Assembly (NCBI GenBank): GCA_035771175.1
Contig: CM069594.1
Location: forward strand, 10,478,620 to 10,542,619
Source of the DNA: Paratinospora sagittata
Taxonomy: Eukaryota > Streptophyta > Magnoliopsida > Ranunculales > Menispermaceae
DNA length: 64,000 bases
Direction: 5' to 3'
Shown: piece by piece, positions 1 through 11,347 of the stretch
How the letters are laid out: every line of letters begins with the position of its first letter
Position numbering within the stretch: the first letter of the stretch is position 1
Notes under the pieces: model-generated
Database searches by the model: none
Told to the model about the DNA's origin: nothing
Seen by the model: the letters and a program-made list of their open reading frames with translations, nothing else
Made by a program: the position numbers and the translations under genes

Positions 1-3000
1 TGACACTCAAGAACCGTTCCATTGAGTCAAAAAATCTTGATATAAGATTAAAAACTTTTAAATAATTCAAAACTCATTGAAATTATGATTAAAACAATTC
101 GCAAAACATTTTTTCAAAATGAATACTATATTGAAGTGATTTTCAAGACTTTGCAATTTTCAGAGTTTTAGTTCTGAGATTGATCGAGAAGTTACCGTAA
201 ACAGGAAAGATAAAACTAATGCAATAGACATTAGATATGTCTTCGTTCTTCGAGCTTGATCTTTGTAGGCTTCGATAGCTATTGTTCGATGTTGTTGATG
301 ATTAGTTGTAGCTCTTAGAAAAAAAATACAGGTGATGTGTTCTTGTTTGATGTGTTCTCTTACCGAGAACACTTCATAAACTTACCGTTTAAAACAATAG
401 ATAGCCTTAGGAAATCTCAGCACAAAAGGGATAAAATGAAGAACTTGCGAAATAATGAGGTTATCTTCAAGACAGTTTGCAACTTTGATTCAGTTCAAAG
501 ATTGTTTGCGCAAATGCAAGAATCACGACTTTCTTCTATTTAAACACTCTTTGGAAAGCTCAGTCTAACTTGCAAAAATCGTGTGTGTTCTATCTTTGAA
601 AATCAGAGAATGAGGGTTTTATAAAATTAGCAATTGCAGGTTAAAGAGCAAGAGAGTAGAAAATGATTGGAATTCAAAAGGTTGTTTAAGCTAAAGTTGT
701 TTTGGGCGTGCGAGACCTTGGGAATCATCAAGGTGTTAGTAGAGAATATTTCAATTAAGATAACCTGGCAAAACTGTCTGAGGAATAGAAAAATCGAGAA
801 CGCGTAAGTGCCCACATTTTTCTCGTTAGAAATATAATATTTTAGTCTAAGACGTTTGGTTGTGTACCATGTTCTCTATTGACAGATAGCAGGCTATAGC
901 AGATCGATATAAACAAACATGAGAGCTCGAGTTTTATACTTTCCGATAGCGTGTTATCAAGGCCTATAGCAATTGCCCATTTTACTAAAAATGGAAAAAT
1001 CACGGCAACAGCTCTAGAGCGAGTTATCAAAGGGGATAGCGCGCTATAGACAATTTTCCAAAAAAATAAATATTTTATTATTGAACCCTATCAGCGTGCT
1101 ATCAACACTGGTAGTGCGCTAGTGACTTCTAAAAAATTTTGACAAATTGCTGGATAGCGTTATTTTTGAAAAATTAATATTTTGACACTCAAGAACCTTT
1201 CCATTGATTCAGAACATATTGATATAAGATTAAAAACTTTTAAATAATTCAAAACTCATTGAAATTATGATTAAAACAATTCGGAAAACATTTTTTCAAA
1301 ATGAATACTATGTCGAAGTGATTTTGAAGACTTTGAAATTTTCAGAGTTTTAGTGCTGAGATTGATAGAGAAGTTACCCTACACACGAAAGATAAAACTA
1401 ATGGATTAGACATGAGATATGTCTTCGTTCATCGAGCTTGATCTTTCTAGACTTCGATTGCTATTGTTTGATGTGTTGTTTATGATTAGTTGTAGCTCTT
1501 AGAAAAAGAAACATACAGGTGATGTGTTCTCTTACCGAGAACACTTCATAAACTTACAGTTTAAAACATTAGATAGCCTCCGAAAATCTCAGCACAAAGG
1601 GGATAGAATGAAGAACTTGCAAAAGAATGACGTTATTTTCAAGACAATTTGCAATTTTGATTCAGTTCAAAGGTTGTTTGGGCAAATGCAAGAATCACGA
1701 CTTTCTTCTAGTTAAACACTCTTTGGAAAGCTCAGTCTAACTTGCAAAAATCGTGTGTGTTCTATATTTGAAAATCAGAGAATGAGGGTTTTATAAAACT
1801 AGCAGTTGCAGGTTAAAAAGCAAGAGAGTAGAAAATGATTTGAATTCAAAAGGTTGTTTAACCCAAAGTTGTTTTGGGCGTGCGAGACCGTGAGAATCAC
1901 CAAGGTGTTAGTAGAGAATATTTCAATTAAGATAACCTGGCAAAACTGGGTAAGGAATAGAAAAATCGAGCAAGCATAAGTGCCCACATTTTTCTCGTTA
2001 GAAATATCAGATTTTAGTCTAAAACGTGGATAACGTGCAATTGGGTTGTGTATCATGTTCTCTATTGACAGATAGCAGGCTATAGCAGGTCGATATACAC
2101 AAACCCGAGAGCTCGAGTTTTTTAGACTTTCTGATAGCGCTTTATCAAGGCCTATAGCGCGCTATTGCCCATTTTACTAAAAATGGAAAAATCACGGCAA
2201 CAACTTTATAGCGAGTTAGCAAAAGGGATAGTACGCTATAGACAATTTTCTAAAAAAATAAATGTTTTCTTATTGAACCCTATCAGCGTGCTATCAACAC
2301 TGATAGTGCGCTAGTGCCTTCTGAAAAATTTAGGCAAATTGTTGGATAGCCTTATTTTTGAAGAATTAATATTTTGACACTCAAGAACCTTTCCATTGAC
2401 TCAAAACATATTGATATAAGATTAAAAACTTTTAAATAATTCAAAACTCATTGAAATTACCCTACACACCATTGAAGACTTTGCTATTTTCAGAGTTTTA
2501 GTTCTGAGATTGATCGAGAAGTTACCCTACACACCATTGATAAAACTAATGGATTAGACATGAGATATGTCTTCGTTCTTCGAGCTTGATCTTTCTTGAC
2601 TTCGATAGTTATTGTTTGATGTGTTGTTGATGATTACTTGTAGCTCTTAGAAAAAAAAATTATGGTAATTTGTTCTTGTTTGATGTGTTCTCTTACCGAG
2701 AACACTTCATAAACTTACAGTTTAAAACATTAGATAGCCTCCGAAAATCTCAGCACAAAGGGGATAGAATGAAGAACTTGCAAAAGAATGACGTTATTTT
2801 CAAGACAATTTGCAATTTTGATTCAGTTCAAAGGTTGTTTGGGCAAATGCAAGAATCACGACTTTCTTCTAGTTAAACACTCTTTGGAAAGCTCAGTCTA
2901 ACTTGCAAAAATCGTGTGTGTTCTATATTTGAAAATCAGAGAATGAGGGTTTTATAAAACTAGCAGTTGCAGGTTAAAAAGCAAGAGAGTAGAAAATGAT

Positions 3001-4302
3001 TTGAATTCAAAAGGTTGTTTAACCCAAAGTTGTTTTGGGCGTGCGAGACCGTGAGAATCACCAAGGTGTTAGTAGAGAATATTTCAATTAAGATAACCTG
3101 GCAAAACTGGGTAAGGAATAGAAAAATCGAGCAAGCATAAGTGCCCACATTTTTCTCGTTAGAAATATCAGATTTTAGTCTAAAACGTGGATAACGTGCA
3201 ATTGGGTTGTGTATCATGTTCTCTATTGACAGATAGCAGGCTATAGCAGGTCGATATACACAAACCCGAGAGCTCGAGTTTTTTAGACTTTCTGATAGCG
3301 CTTTATCAAGGCCTATAGCGCGCTATTGCCCATTTTACTAAAAATGGAAAAATCACGGCAACAACTTTATAGCGAGTTAGCAAAAGGGATAGTACGCTAT
3401 AGACAATTTTCTAAAAAAATAAATGTTTTCTTATTGAACCCTATCAGCGTGCTATCAACACTGATAGTGCGCTAGTGCCTTCTGAAAAATTTAGGCAAAT
3501 TGTTGGATAGCCTTATTTTTGAAGAATTAATATTTTGACACTCAAGAACCTTTCCATTGACTCAAAACATATTGATATAAGATTAAAAACTTTTAAATAA
3601 TTCAAAACTCATTGAAATTACCCTACACACCATTGAAGACTTTGCTATTTTCAGAGTTTTAGTTCTGAGATTGATCGAGAAGTTACCCTACACACCATTG
3701 ATAAAACTAATGGATTAGACATGAGATATGTCTTCGTTCTTCGAGCTTGATCTTTCTTGACTTCGATAGTTATTGTTTGATGTGTTGTTGATGATTACTT
3801 GTAGCTCTTAGAAAAAAAAATTATGGTAATTTGTTCTTGTTTGATGTGTTCTCTTACCGAGAAGACTTCATAAACTTACATTTTAAAACAATAGATAGCC
3901 TCTGGAAATCTCAGCACAAAGGGGATAAAATGAAGAACTTCTGAAATAATGACGTTATTTTCAAGACAGTTTGCAATTTTGATTCAGTTCGAAGGTTGTT
4001 TGAGGAAATGCAAGAATCACAACTTTCTTCTATTTAAACACTCTTTGGAAAGCTCAGTCTAACTTGCAAAAATCGTGTGTGTTCTATATTTGAAAATCAG
4101 AGAATGAGGGTTTTATAAAATTAGTAGTTGCAGGTTAAAGAGCAAGAGAGTAGAAAAGGATTTTAATTCAAAAGGTTGTTTAATCTAAAGTTGTTTTGGG
4201 CTTGCGAGACCAGGTGAATCATCAAGGTGTTAGTAGAGAATATTTCAATTAAGATAACCAGGCAAAACTGTGTAAGGAATAGAGAAATCGAGCAAGCATA
4301 AG
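1..4302. repeat. Satellite array, block 1 (about 1.17-kb monomers)
   Basis: This is a head-to-tail tandem array. Taking TGACACTCAAGAACC as the phase mark, monomers start at 1, 1183, 2375 and 3536, giving lengths of 1182, 1192 and 1161 bp. The fourth is interrupted at 4302 by element A and resumes at 13157. Each monomer is AT-rich and carries a perfect 8-bp inverted repeat, GTGTTCTC, 5-nt loop, GAGAACAC (for example 352-372), followed about 600 bp later by a cluster of GATAGC..GCTATC dyads. Only short open frames of 60-85 codons are present, with no recognisable domain. I read it as a non-coding satellite, probably heterochromatic. The family itself I do not recognise. Confidence 0.93.
1520..3863. 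repeat. Recent 1,161-bp duplication within the satellite
   Basis: The stretch from about 1520 to 2702 reads identically to about 2681 to 3863, an offset of exactly 1,161 bp, while other monomers differ from each other by several percent. Both copies share a private deletion (GAAATTACCCTACACACC replaces about 70 bp present elsewhere, near 2453 and 3614). The identity ends at 3865, where GAGAACAC becomes GAGAAGAC. This fits one unequal crossover or gene-conversion event after the array had diversified. Confidence 0.85.
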
Positions 4303-5815
4303 TGTAATACCCTGTATTTCAGAAAAAAAAAAAAAAAATTTACTATTTGGGCAACGCTTGAAGGTTCAGGCGCATGCCAGAACTTTCAGGCGCATGACAG
4401 AACGTTCAGGCGCAATGCATGCCCGAACGTTTATGCGCATGCCAGAACGTTCAGGCGCATGCCCGAACGTTCAGGCGCATGCCCGAACGTTCAGGCGCAA
4501 ATATCTCTATATAAGAAACCTCGTCATTTCTCATTCCTCACACCAAATCACCTTATCTTGTGAATTTCTTCTCCTTTTCACGCATTCTAAGTTTTTGAGA
4601 CTCTCTGTCCTAGACTCTCGGTGCGTTGCAAGAAAGTTTTGTCTGGAGGAAAGTGCCATATCTGAAAGCGTTGCAAGGAAGTTCTGTCCTGAGGAAAGCG
4701 CCATATCTGAAAGAAGAAGTTTTATCTGAAGGTGGGGAACAAAACATAGGTTTGCGTGTTTCATAACTTTTATTAAAGTTTACATTCAATTATTATTATG
4801 TATACTATTCATTTACACTGCATTATGTCATATACTGTTTATACTGCCGCACTTATGCCTGTATATTTGGAATTCATGTATTGCACTGTTATAATGCCGG
4901 ATTTGTGGTCAATCTAACTCAACTAGACTCGGTCTTGTCCTCAGTAACTTTAAACAGTGAACGGGAGGCAGCGGGCTGCTCTAGGCGATTGTTATTTAAG
5001 CAGACCATGTGTCTCACCTCTCAACTTGGGACTGATCTAGTTGGTCTTATTGAAAGCTATCAGCTTATACAGTAATACTGAATGTCCTAATTTTGCACGT
5101 CGTGATACCGACCCTGATAAGGATCACCAGACGTTGCCAAAGTCAGTCTAAATGTCAAGAAAAGACTAGACCGGTAGACTAGACCAGTTCATGCATTGGC
5201 ATCATACATATCACATCCTAGGGACGTATATAGTTTATGACTCATAGAATAGTTAGGAGCATTGCTCGCTATTCATTACATTTCTCTGGAGATGGACGTA
5301 CATGAGAACTCGGCTACACCCGGGGAGGGACATCAGTACGTGAATCCAGAGCATCGTTCCTGTACGTGAATTCAGGGGATGTACGTCCATCAAACCATTA
5401 CGAGACGGTGTCATGCATACATACATATTGATTGATTATGATGCTGACATGTGTATTTATGATATTTGATATTGAAGTATGCTTTATTAATTGTTATACT
5501 CATTCACTATTTACCCACTGAGCGCGTTAAACTCACTCCATTATTATCCAATCTTTCACAGGAAATTAGGGTGGACTGGGTGCAAGTTATGGGGCCCACA
5601 TTTTGTACCCTTTGTATGATTCATTGGGGATTTTGGGAGTATGTTCCCTTGACCATTTTATGTACAAAAGTATTCTGAATTAAATGAAATCAAATTTGTA
5701 CTGTGTATACTGTATTTTCGCTGCGCACTCTGTTGTTACCATTATTATTGTTCCAAATGCGCGCCCCGTCCATGAGTGTACCGCCAGTTTAGGCACGTCC
5801 GGGCGGGGTGTGACA
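4303..5815 (+). repeat. 5' LTR of element A
   Basis: This 1,513-bp LTR starts TGTAATACCCTG and ends GGGGTGTGACA. An A-tract lies about 20 nt from the start, then a 20-bp repeat array, a TATA box and a long R/U5. The last 60 bp or so are GC- and CpG-rich (PyCGCCCCGTC...CCGGGCGGGG), unlike the AT-rich surroundings. It is paired with the 3' LTR at 11587-13151, which is 52 bp longer mainly because of extra U3 repeats. Confidence 0.94.
4354..4515 (+). promoter_or_regulatory. U3 repeat array and TATA box, 5' LTR of A
   Basis: About seven imperfect 20-21-bp repeats of the type AGAACGTTCAGGCGCATGCC lie directly upstream of TATATAAG (4508-4515), a good plant TATA box. Each unit contains the dyad GAACGTTC and a GCATGC palindrome. 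Position fits a retrotransposon enhancer and promoter. Transcription itself is inferred. Confidence 0.75.
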
Positions 5816-5820
5816 TTTAA

Positions 5821-5832
5821 TGGTATCAGAGC
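5821..5832 (+). other. Primer binding site (initiator-Met tRNA), element A
   Basis: TGGTATCAGAGC starts five bases after the 5' LTR end. It is complementary to the 3' end of plant initiator methionine tRNA, the usual primer for Ty3/gypsy minus-strand synthesis. Confidence 0.93.
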
Positions 5833-6460
5833 GTACGGTCCACGGCCCGCCCAAGTCCACCAAATTAGGGGAAGAAAAATTTTATTAGATATATATATCT
5901 CTAGAACTATATATACATATGTCAATTATATATAGTTAGGATTTGTATTATATATATATCTAGAAAACTATATGATTTTTTATATAGTTTGATTTAAATA
6001 TTCATTTGTACATGATTTATTAGAAACTATATGTGTAGTTATGATTGAATATATATATATCTATATACCTTAGTGTATATGAGGTATGTATAAAAAAAAA
6101 AAAAAAAAAAATTGAAAAATTTTATTTGATATATCTAGAACTATATATATATGAATTATATATATAGTTAAGATTTGGATTAAAAACAACTATATATGAT
6201 TTTTATATAGTTTAATTTCAAATATATATATATATAGTTGATTTATGGAAACTATATATATAGTTATGATTAAATATGTCTATACATTCCTATGTAAATA
6301 CGACATATATACAACATATTACTAATGAAGAAATTTTCATAATGGCATAAACATCAAACGAAAACTAGAAAATAATGTCTAGCAGACAAGGCATAAATCT
6401 TAAAAATGTTAGGAATATATTTTGTATTTTTCACAAATTTATTTTCCTTTCAGCCAAAGA
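5833..6460 (+). repeat. AT-rich leader of element A with about two imperfect repeats
   Basis: There is no gene here. The leader is almost entirely A/T, built from copies of a block containing ATTTTATTAGATATATATAT..CTAGAACTATATATA (starting near 5875 and 6115), plus an A-tract near 6090. The same leader has about five copies in element D. A TTCCTTTCAG tract at 6444-6453 lies 7 nt before the ORF1 ATG and looks like a splice acceptor. GAGGTATGT at 6081-6089 would be a matching donor, but this is speculative. Confidence 0.8.
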
Positions 6461-8008
6461 ATGGCCTCAAGGGAAGGAACAACTTCCACTAGCAGGGAAC
6501 CAATTCCCACTAGACTCAAGGAATTGTCCAAAAGAGAGGTTATGACTATGAGGAGCATCGACAATAGCGATATCCGCCTCTGCCCAATCCTTCAAGACAA
6601 ACTCGCAACACTGGATTGGTTAAATATAACCAAAGTCGAGGGTCAAGTCTCTTACAACTTGGTGAGATCCTTCTATGAAGCCATGAATTGCGTGGGACTT
6701 CACGGAGATGCGATCAGCCCTATTTTGGAGACAACTGTCATGGAAACGAAAATTCCTATCAACATCGAGATTATTGCTCGACTTTTGGAGATTCCGATTG
6801 AGGAGAGGATTATTGATCCACATAAACCCCAAACAGTTGCATAGATCGCAGAATCTAATGAACAATTGTTCAATTCCCTCGCCAAAGAGCCATACACTCA
6901 ATCAACATACACCAACCTCCCAAACAATCATCTTAAGCCACTCTTGCCGGCCTCGAAAAGATTGTATATGGCAACATCTTGCCAGAAAGGGGGACTAGAG
7001 GCACTATGTCAAGGGCTCAACTTCTGATGTTATACTGCATAGAGAAGAAAATTACGGTCTCCCTACCTCACATTATTATCCAACAAATGTTGAGGGTGAT
7101 ACAAAACCCATTAAGAAAAGAATTCCTCGGCTATGGAGTCTTGATTATGAGGATACTATACGAGGCAAACGTCGCCACTTTTGATAGAACGTCAAAGTTG
7201 ATCACTGAACCAGTTACAACATCCTCTATCTTCAAGACATATGGCACAAGTAGAGGGGTAACTGACGAAGATGTATTCGGCATGACGATACGAAATGCTG
7301 AAAGAAGGAGAGACTAGCATGGGTGTTGCCTTCGCAAAAGTCGACGCAAGATGTCCGTCCAAGAAGGCCCAAATAATGATTCAAATCCAAATCCTACATC
7401 AGACCCAACCCTGAATAGTGATCCAACCGATCGACCATTCACTGACGAAGAGTTATATGCCACACTAAATCAACCTACACAAAGTCATGATAGACAAACT
7501 ACACAAGCAAATCCACCAACTTGGAACGTGCCCACTCAAGGCACCACTTCGTACCAAAGACTTCCAACTCCTACGGTACAGTATCAGCCAGTTCCACAAG
7601 TTGTTGTGAACCAACAACAACAATATTGGGCGTCACCAAATCTTGGAGGACAAAACATCCCAATAAGCCCATTGTTTCAAACTTTTTCACCACAAACAAA
7701 TCCAAATATCCATGGGGTTCCAGTTAGGGGATCCCCACACAATCAAAACAACTACCTTCCACCTATGAACCAATACTTTCCCCCCAATGTCTATGGCCTA
7801 CCCTTCACCTACGGGACAAACGACCCATAAACCACCAATGGGACAACCGACTAACCTACTTGAACGGTTAGATGAAATGGCATCAAATATTGTTACACTG
7901 AGAGAGAGCCACAATAATATATTAACCCGGTTGCAAAACTCCGACGCAGAGCGTGCACACTCTCAACCTTTCGTTAGTAGTCGTTCTGTACGTAGCGGTA
8001 GATCTTGA
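6461..8008 (+). pseudogene. ORF1 of family 1 (upstream of gag), broken copy in A
   Basis: This is a degenerate copy of a protein of about 530 residues encoded before gag in this family. The first 300 residues or so look like a folded domain. They include a stretch reading LVRSFYEAMN and a later IPINIEIIARLLEIPIEER, which resemble in layout the plant family called putative plant transposon protein. A P/Q/N-rich linker, a short heptad-like segment (NLLERLDEMASN) and a Ser/Arg tail follow. Breaks: TAG in place of GAG at 6842-6844, a 1-nt loss near 6942, TAG for AAG at 7315-7317, and a frameshift near 7785. Function is unknown. Confidence 0.8.
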
Positions 8009-8659
8009 AGGAGCAGTAGTAGGCAAGAAAGTTAAAATTAATTCCTGGAATTGTCAACTTTTCTTTGATATATATGAATGAAATTGTTTTGTTTAAAGAC
8101 TATCTTTGGTGGGCCGACTTACAACCATTTTTTCTTTTGTATCACTAACTTTGGAGTGGTATGGGACACAACAAAATTGGAGGATACTAAATAAAATGTG
8201 GAAGTAAGAAAACCCATGACCTTGTGTGAAAAGAAACATTTGGAGAAAGTTGCATTACTAATATTATCACTAAGTTTACACGGTATGGGACGAGTAAATT
8301 TGAAAGATACTATTAGTGAACTTCTATTCAGCCAACGTTTTTAGAGACCGTGTTCATACAACTTAACTTGGTTGAGACCCTTATTACTAAATTCATGTGG
8401 TATGGGACACATGAACTTGGATAATAATCGAAAAGACTAAGAGTAAGCGTCTGAATACATAAGATTACGATAGAATGTTAGATCAGGATATTCACCGAGG
8501 CAAATCTTAGAATTCTTATGACTCGTATAGATTTTCAATGCAATCTATATGTATGTTCACAAACAACCAGAACCAAATCATTGTTGTTGAGCATACTATA
8601 ACATTATACTCGGCTACAGTTTCTTAATCTTGGTTTTATTTTTCCTTGCCAGTGAGAAA
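8009..8659 (+). repeat. Linker between ORF1 and gag, element A
   Basis: This stretch is non-coding. It carries three imperfect direct repeats of about 120 bp, each centred on GGTATGGGAC (8158, 8282 and 8399) and preceded by TCACTAA- or TTACTAA-like sequence. The linker is preserved in A, B, D, E and F. It ends in a pyrimidine tract, TTTTTCCTTGCCAG (to 8652), with the AG 7 nt before the gag ATG. Confidence 0.8.
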
Positions 8660-11347
8660 ATGCAAACCAGGAAGAGAAGAAGGCCACGTACCGTTCGTCC
8701 AGCAGTGGAGGCACCTCCTGAGATTTAGGAGCCGACGCCTCCGACAACAGCACAGGCCACACCCAACACTGCCACTACATCTGGACAGGCAATACCACCC
8801 CCACCCGCACCCTTTACTATGCCTTCGAGCATGGAAACCTTTTCGCCGGATTTATTGAAGCAATCAAAGTCACTGTTCAAACGGTCGTTCGTGAGACCGC
8901 GACCAGTCAGGTTACCACGGTTAAAGCACCTGTAAAGTTTGGATCGAAAGCTCAAACCGATCAGATTACTAAATACAAGCGCCTACAACCTCTTACTTTC
9001 GCTGGCACCATTGAGGCTGATGAGGTGCAAAAGTGGCTGGATGAGTCAAATAAGGCTCTTGATGCAATGGGAGTCGATGAGACTCGCAAAATTCCACTAG
9101 CAACCTACCAACTTGTTGGTGCCGCAAACACATGGTGGATCACAGTGAAATAAGACCCAAGGTTCAATATAGCAGATATGACTTGGCAACAGTTTGAGTC
9201 AATGTTTATTGATGAGTATTTTTCCTGCGCGGTGACAAAGCAGAAGCGCCAGGAATTTGCTAAGTTATATCAGGGCACCATGACCGTCAGAGAATACACT
9301 GGAAAATTCAATGAATTATCAGTCTACTCTCTCTCCACCATCTCAACGGAGCGAGATAAGACTGAGAAATTTTATAATGGTCTTCGCCACGACATTCGAC
9401 ACGCCTTGTCGATCTTGGATCTCAAGATTTACAAAGAGGTTGTTGACAGGGCCATCAGCTTTGAACAGGAGACTATCTTACGGGAACAACGAATGAATAA
9501 GGGAAAACGGCCTGCAACGTTTTCCTCACAAGGCTTGCAACAGGGCAACAAGAAGAAGCCCTACTACAATCCAAACCCAGCCCTCCCAGCCCCGGTTTCA
9601 CAGAATGAGTCCACAACACCTGCGGCTGAACCTTCTAACCCTCACCATCAGGGTTTCCGAAATCATGGCCATGGAGGTCGTTATGGAAGAGGTGGCCGTA
9701 GGAACGACAATGGTAGAGGTGGTGGTCGACATCACAATCAGCTAGGCCAGCAAAATAATCAGAATGGCCAGCAAAACAATCAGCAGTACAGGCCGACTTG
9801 TTTCAACTGCGGCCACAAGGGCCATGTAAGATATGTTTGTCCACACCTTCAGCAACCTATTTCCGTTGTTCCAATCCAACAAGTACCACCTGCTGCTAAT
9901 GCCCAACCCAGGCAGACCCAACAGAACCAGGGTCAACGGAATCAGCGCAGAGCATATGCCATCGCTCAACAACCCCTCCCAGACAATAATGTAGTCGGAG
10001 GTACCTTTCCTTTGTTCAATACAATGGTGCATGTTTTGTTTGATTCAGGTGCTACGCATTCTTTTATATCATCAGCACTGGTAAGACATTTAGGCCTGCA
10101 TCCTGAACCCATAAACATCACACTCCATGTCACATCACCGTTCGGATCTGGTGCTGACGTGAATTTGCAGTGTTCTCGATGTGAGCTTCGAATGTCAGAA
10201 CATATAATATATGCGATCTTTTTGTGATGGATTTTGAAGACTTCGACATCATCCTCGGCATGGACTGGCTAACACCACTGAATGCAAAGATCGAATGTAT
10301 GAAGAAGCAAGTTTAGTTAACCTTGCCTACAGGAGAGTTGGTCAAGCTTCAGGGAACGAGGCAATGGATACACAAATCAATCGTTGCCCTTCTCAAGGCA
10401 CAACTTTGAGGTCTATCCCTTGGCAATGAAACCAACTCACCAGCACTATCCCCTCTCGAAGTACATGATGTTCCAGTCATATCTGAATTCCCAACAGTTT
10501 TTCTTAATGACCTCCCCGGTCTACCTCCAGTTAGGGAATTCGATTTTGAGATCAACCTCATACCTGGGACAGGGCCTATCTCTATTCAACCATACAGAAT
10601 GTCAAATGTCGAACTGGTCGAATTAGACAAACAACTTAAGGAATTAGAGAGTAATGGCTTTATCCGAAAGAGTTCATCACCCTGGGGCGCTCCAGTTCTA
10701 TTTGTTCGCAAAAAGGATGGTTCGTTACGACTTTGCATCGATTATCGCAAGTTGAATAACGTCACCATCAAGAACAGATATCCATTGCCCAGGATCGAAG
10801 ACTTGTTCGACCAACTTAGAGATGCCAAATTTTTCTCTAAGATTGATTTACGGTTCGGTTATCACCAACTCCGGATCCAAGAGTCGGACATCACCAAGAC
10901 GGCGTTCAAAACTCGGTACGGTCATTACGAGTTCTTAGTTATGCCATTTAGTCTAACAAATGCACCTGCTTTGGAATCAAAGGCAAGCTCTCCCCGCGAT
11001 ATATCGGTCCATTTCAGATCATTGAACGTATTGGCAAACTTGCTTATCATCTGTCCCTTCCATCGTCCATGCCTAAGGTTCATGACGTTTTTCACGTATC
11101 TATGCTTCGCAAGTATCGTCCTGATCTTTCGCATATCATCCCTTTAGTCGAGGTTCGGGTTGAGGAAGGAAATACGTATCAGGAGAAAGCAATCCAGATT
11201 TTAGATTGAAAAACTCATGAACTACGGCGACGTAGCATACCACTTGTGAAAGTGCTCTGGGATCACCACAGCGTAGAGGAAGCAACATGGGAACTAGAAG
11301 CAACAATTAAATAGAAATACCCTGAATTGTTTTCTAGTACCAACTGA
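8660..11347 (+). pseudogene. gag-pol of element A, broken, with RT-to-integrase deletion
   Basis: Recognisable in order: a gag domain (around 9000-9500), a CCHC knuckle (CFNCGHKGHVRYVC, near 9810-9850), a retropepsin motif FDSGATHSF (near 10040), and RT up to NAPA (about 10970). The sequence then jumps to the last part of the integrase C-terminal region and a chromodomain ending near 11347. Compared with B, about 2.0 kb is missing, covering the RT catalytic FVDD box, RNase H and most of integrase. Other breaks: TAG for CAG near 8727, a frameshift near 8840, TAA near 9148, a frameshift near 10210, and two stops in the chromodomain. It cannot make a working polyprotein. Confidence 0.93.

Noticed and set aside
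4358..4729. Open frames of up to 123 codons across the family-1 U3 arrays (also 11631-11927 and 54652-55031)
   Set aside because: Low-complexity repeats such as PERSGACQNVQAHARTFRR come from the 20-bp units. They overlap the promoter and appear in every frame.
5466..5678. 70-75-codon frames in R/U5 of family-1 LTRs (also 12789-13016, 17210-17455 and 39592-39825)
   Set aside because: They recur only as part of the LTR, have no start context or domain, and are interrupted in other LTR copies.
5821..5832. tRNA-like sequence at the primer sites
   Set aside because: Only 11-12 bases match the complement of a tRNA 3' end, as expected of a primer binding site. No cloverleaf is present.
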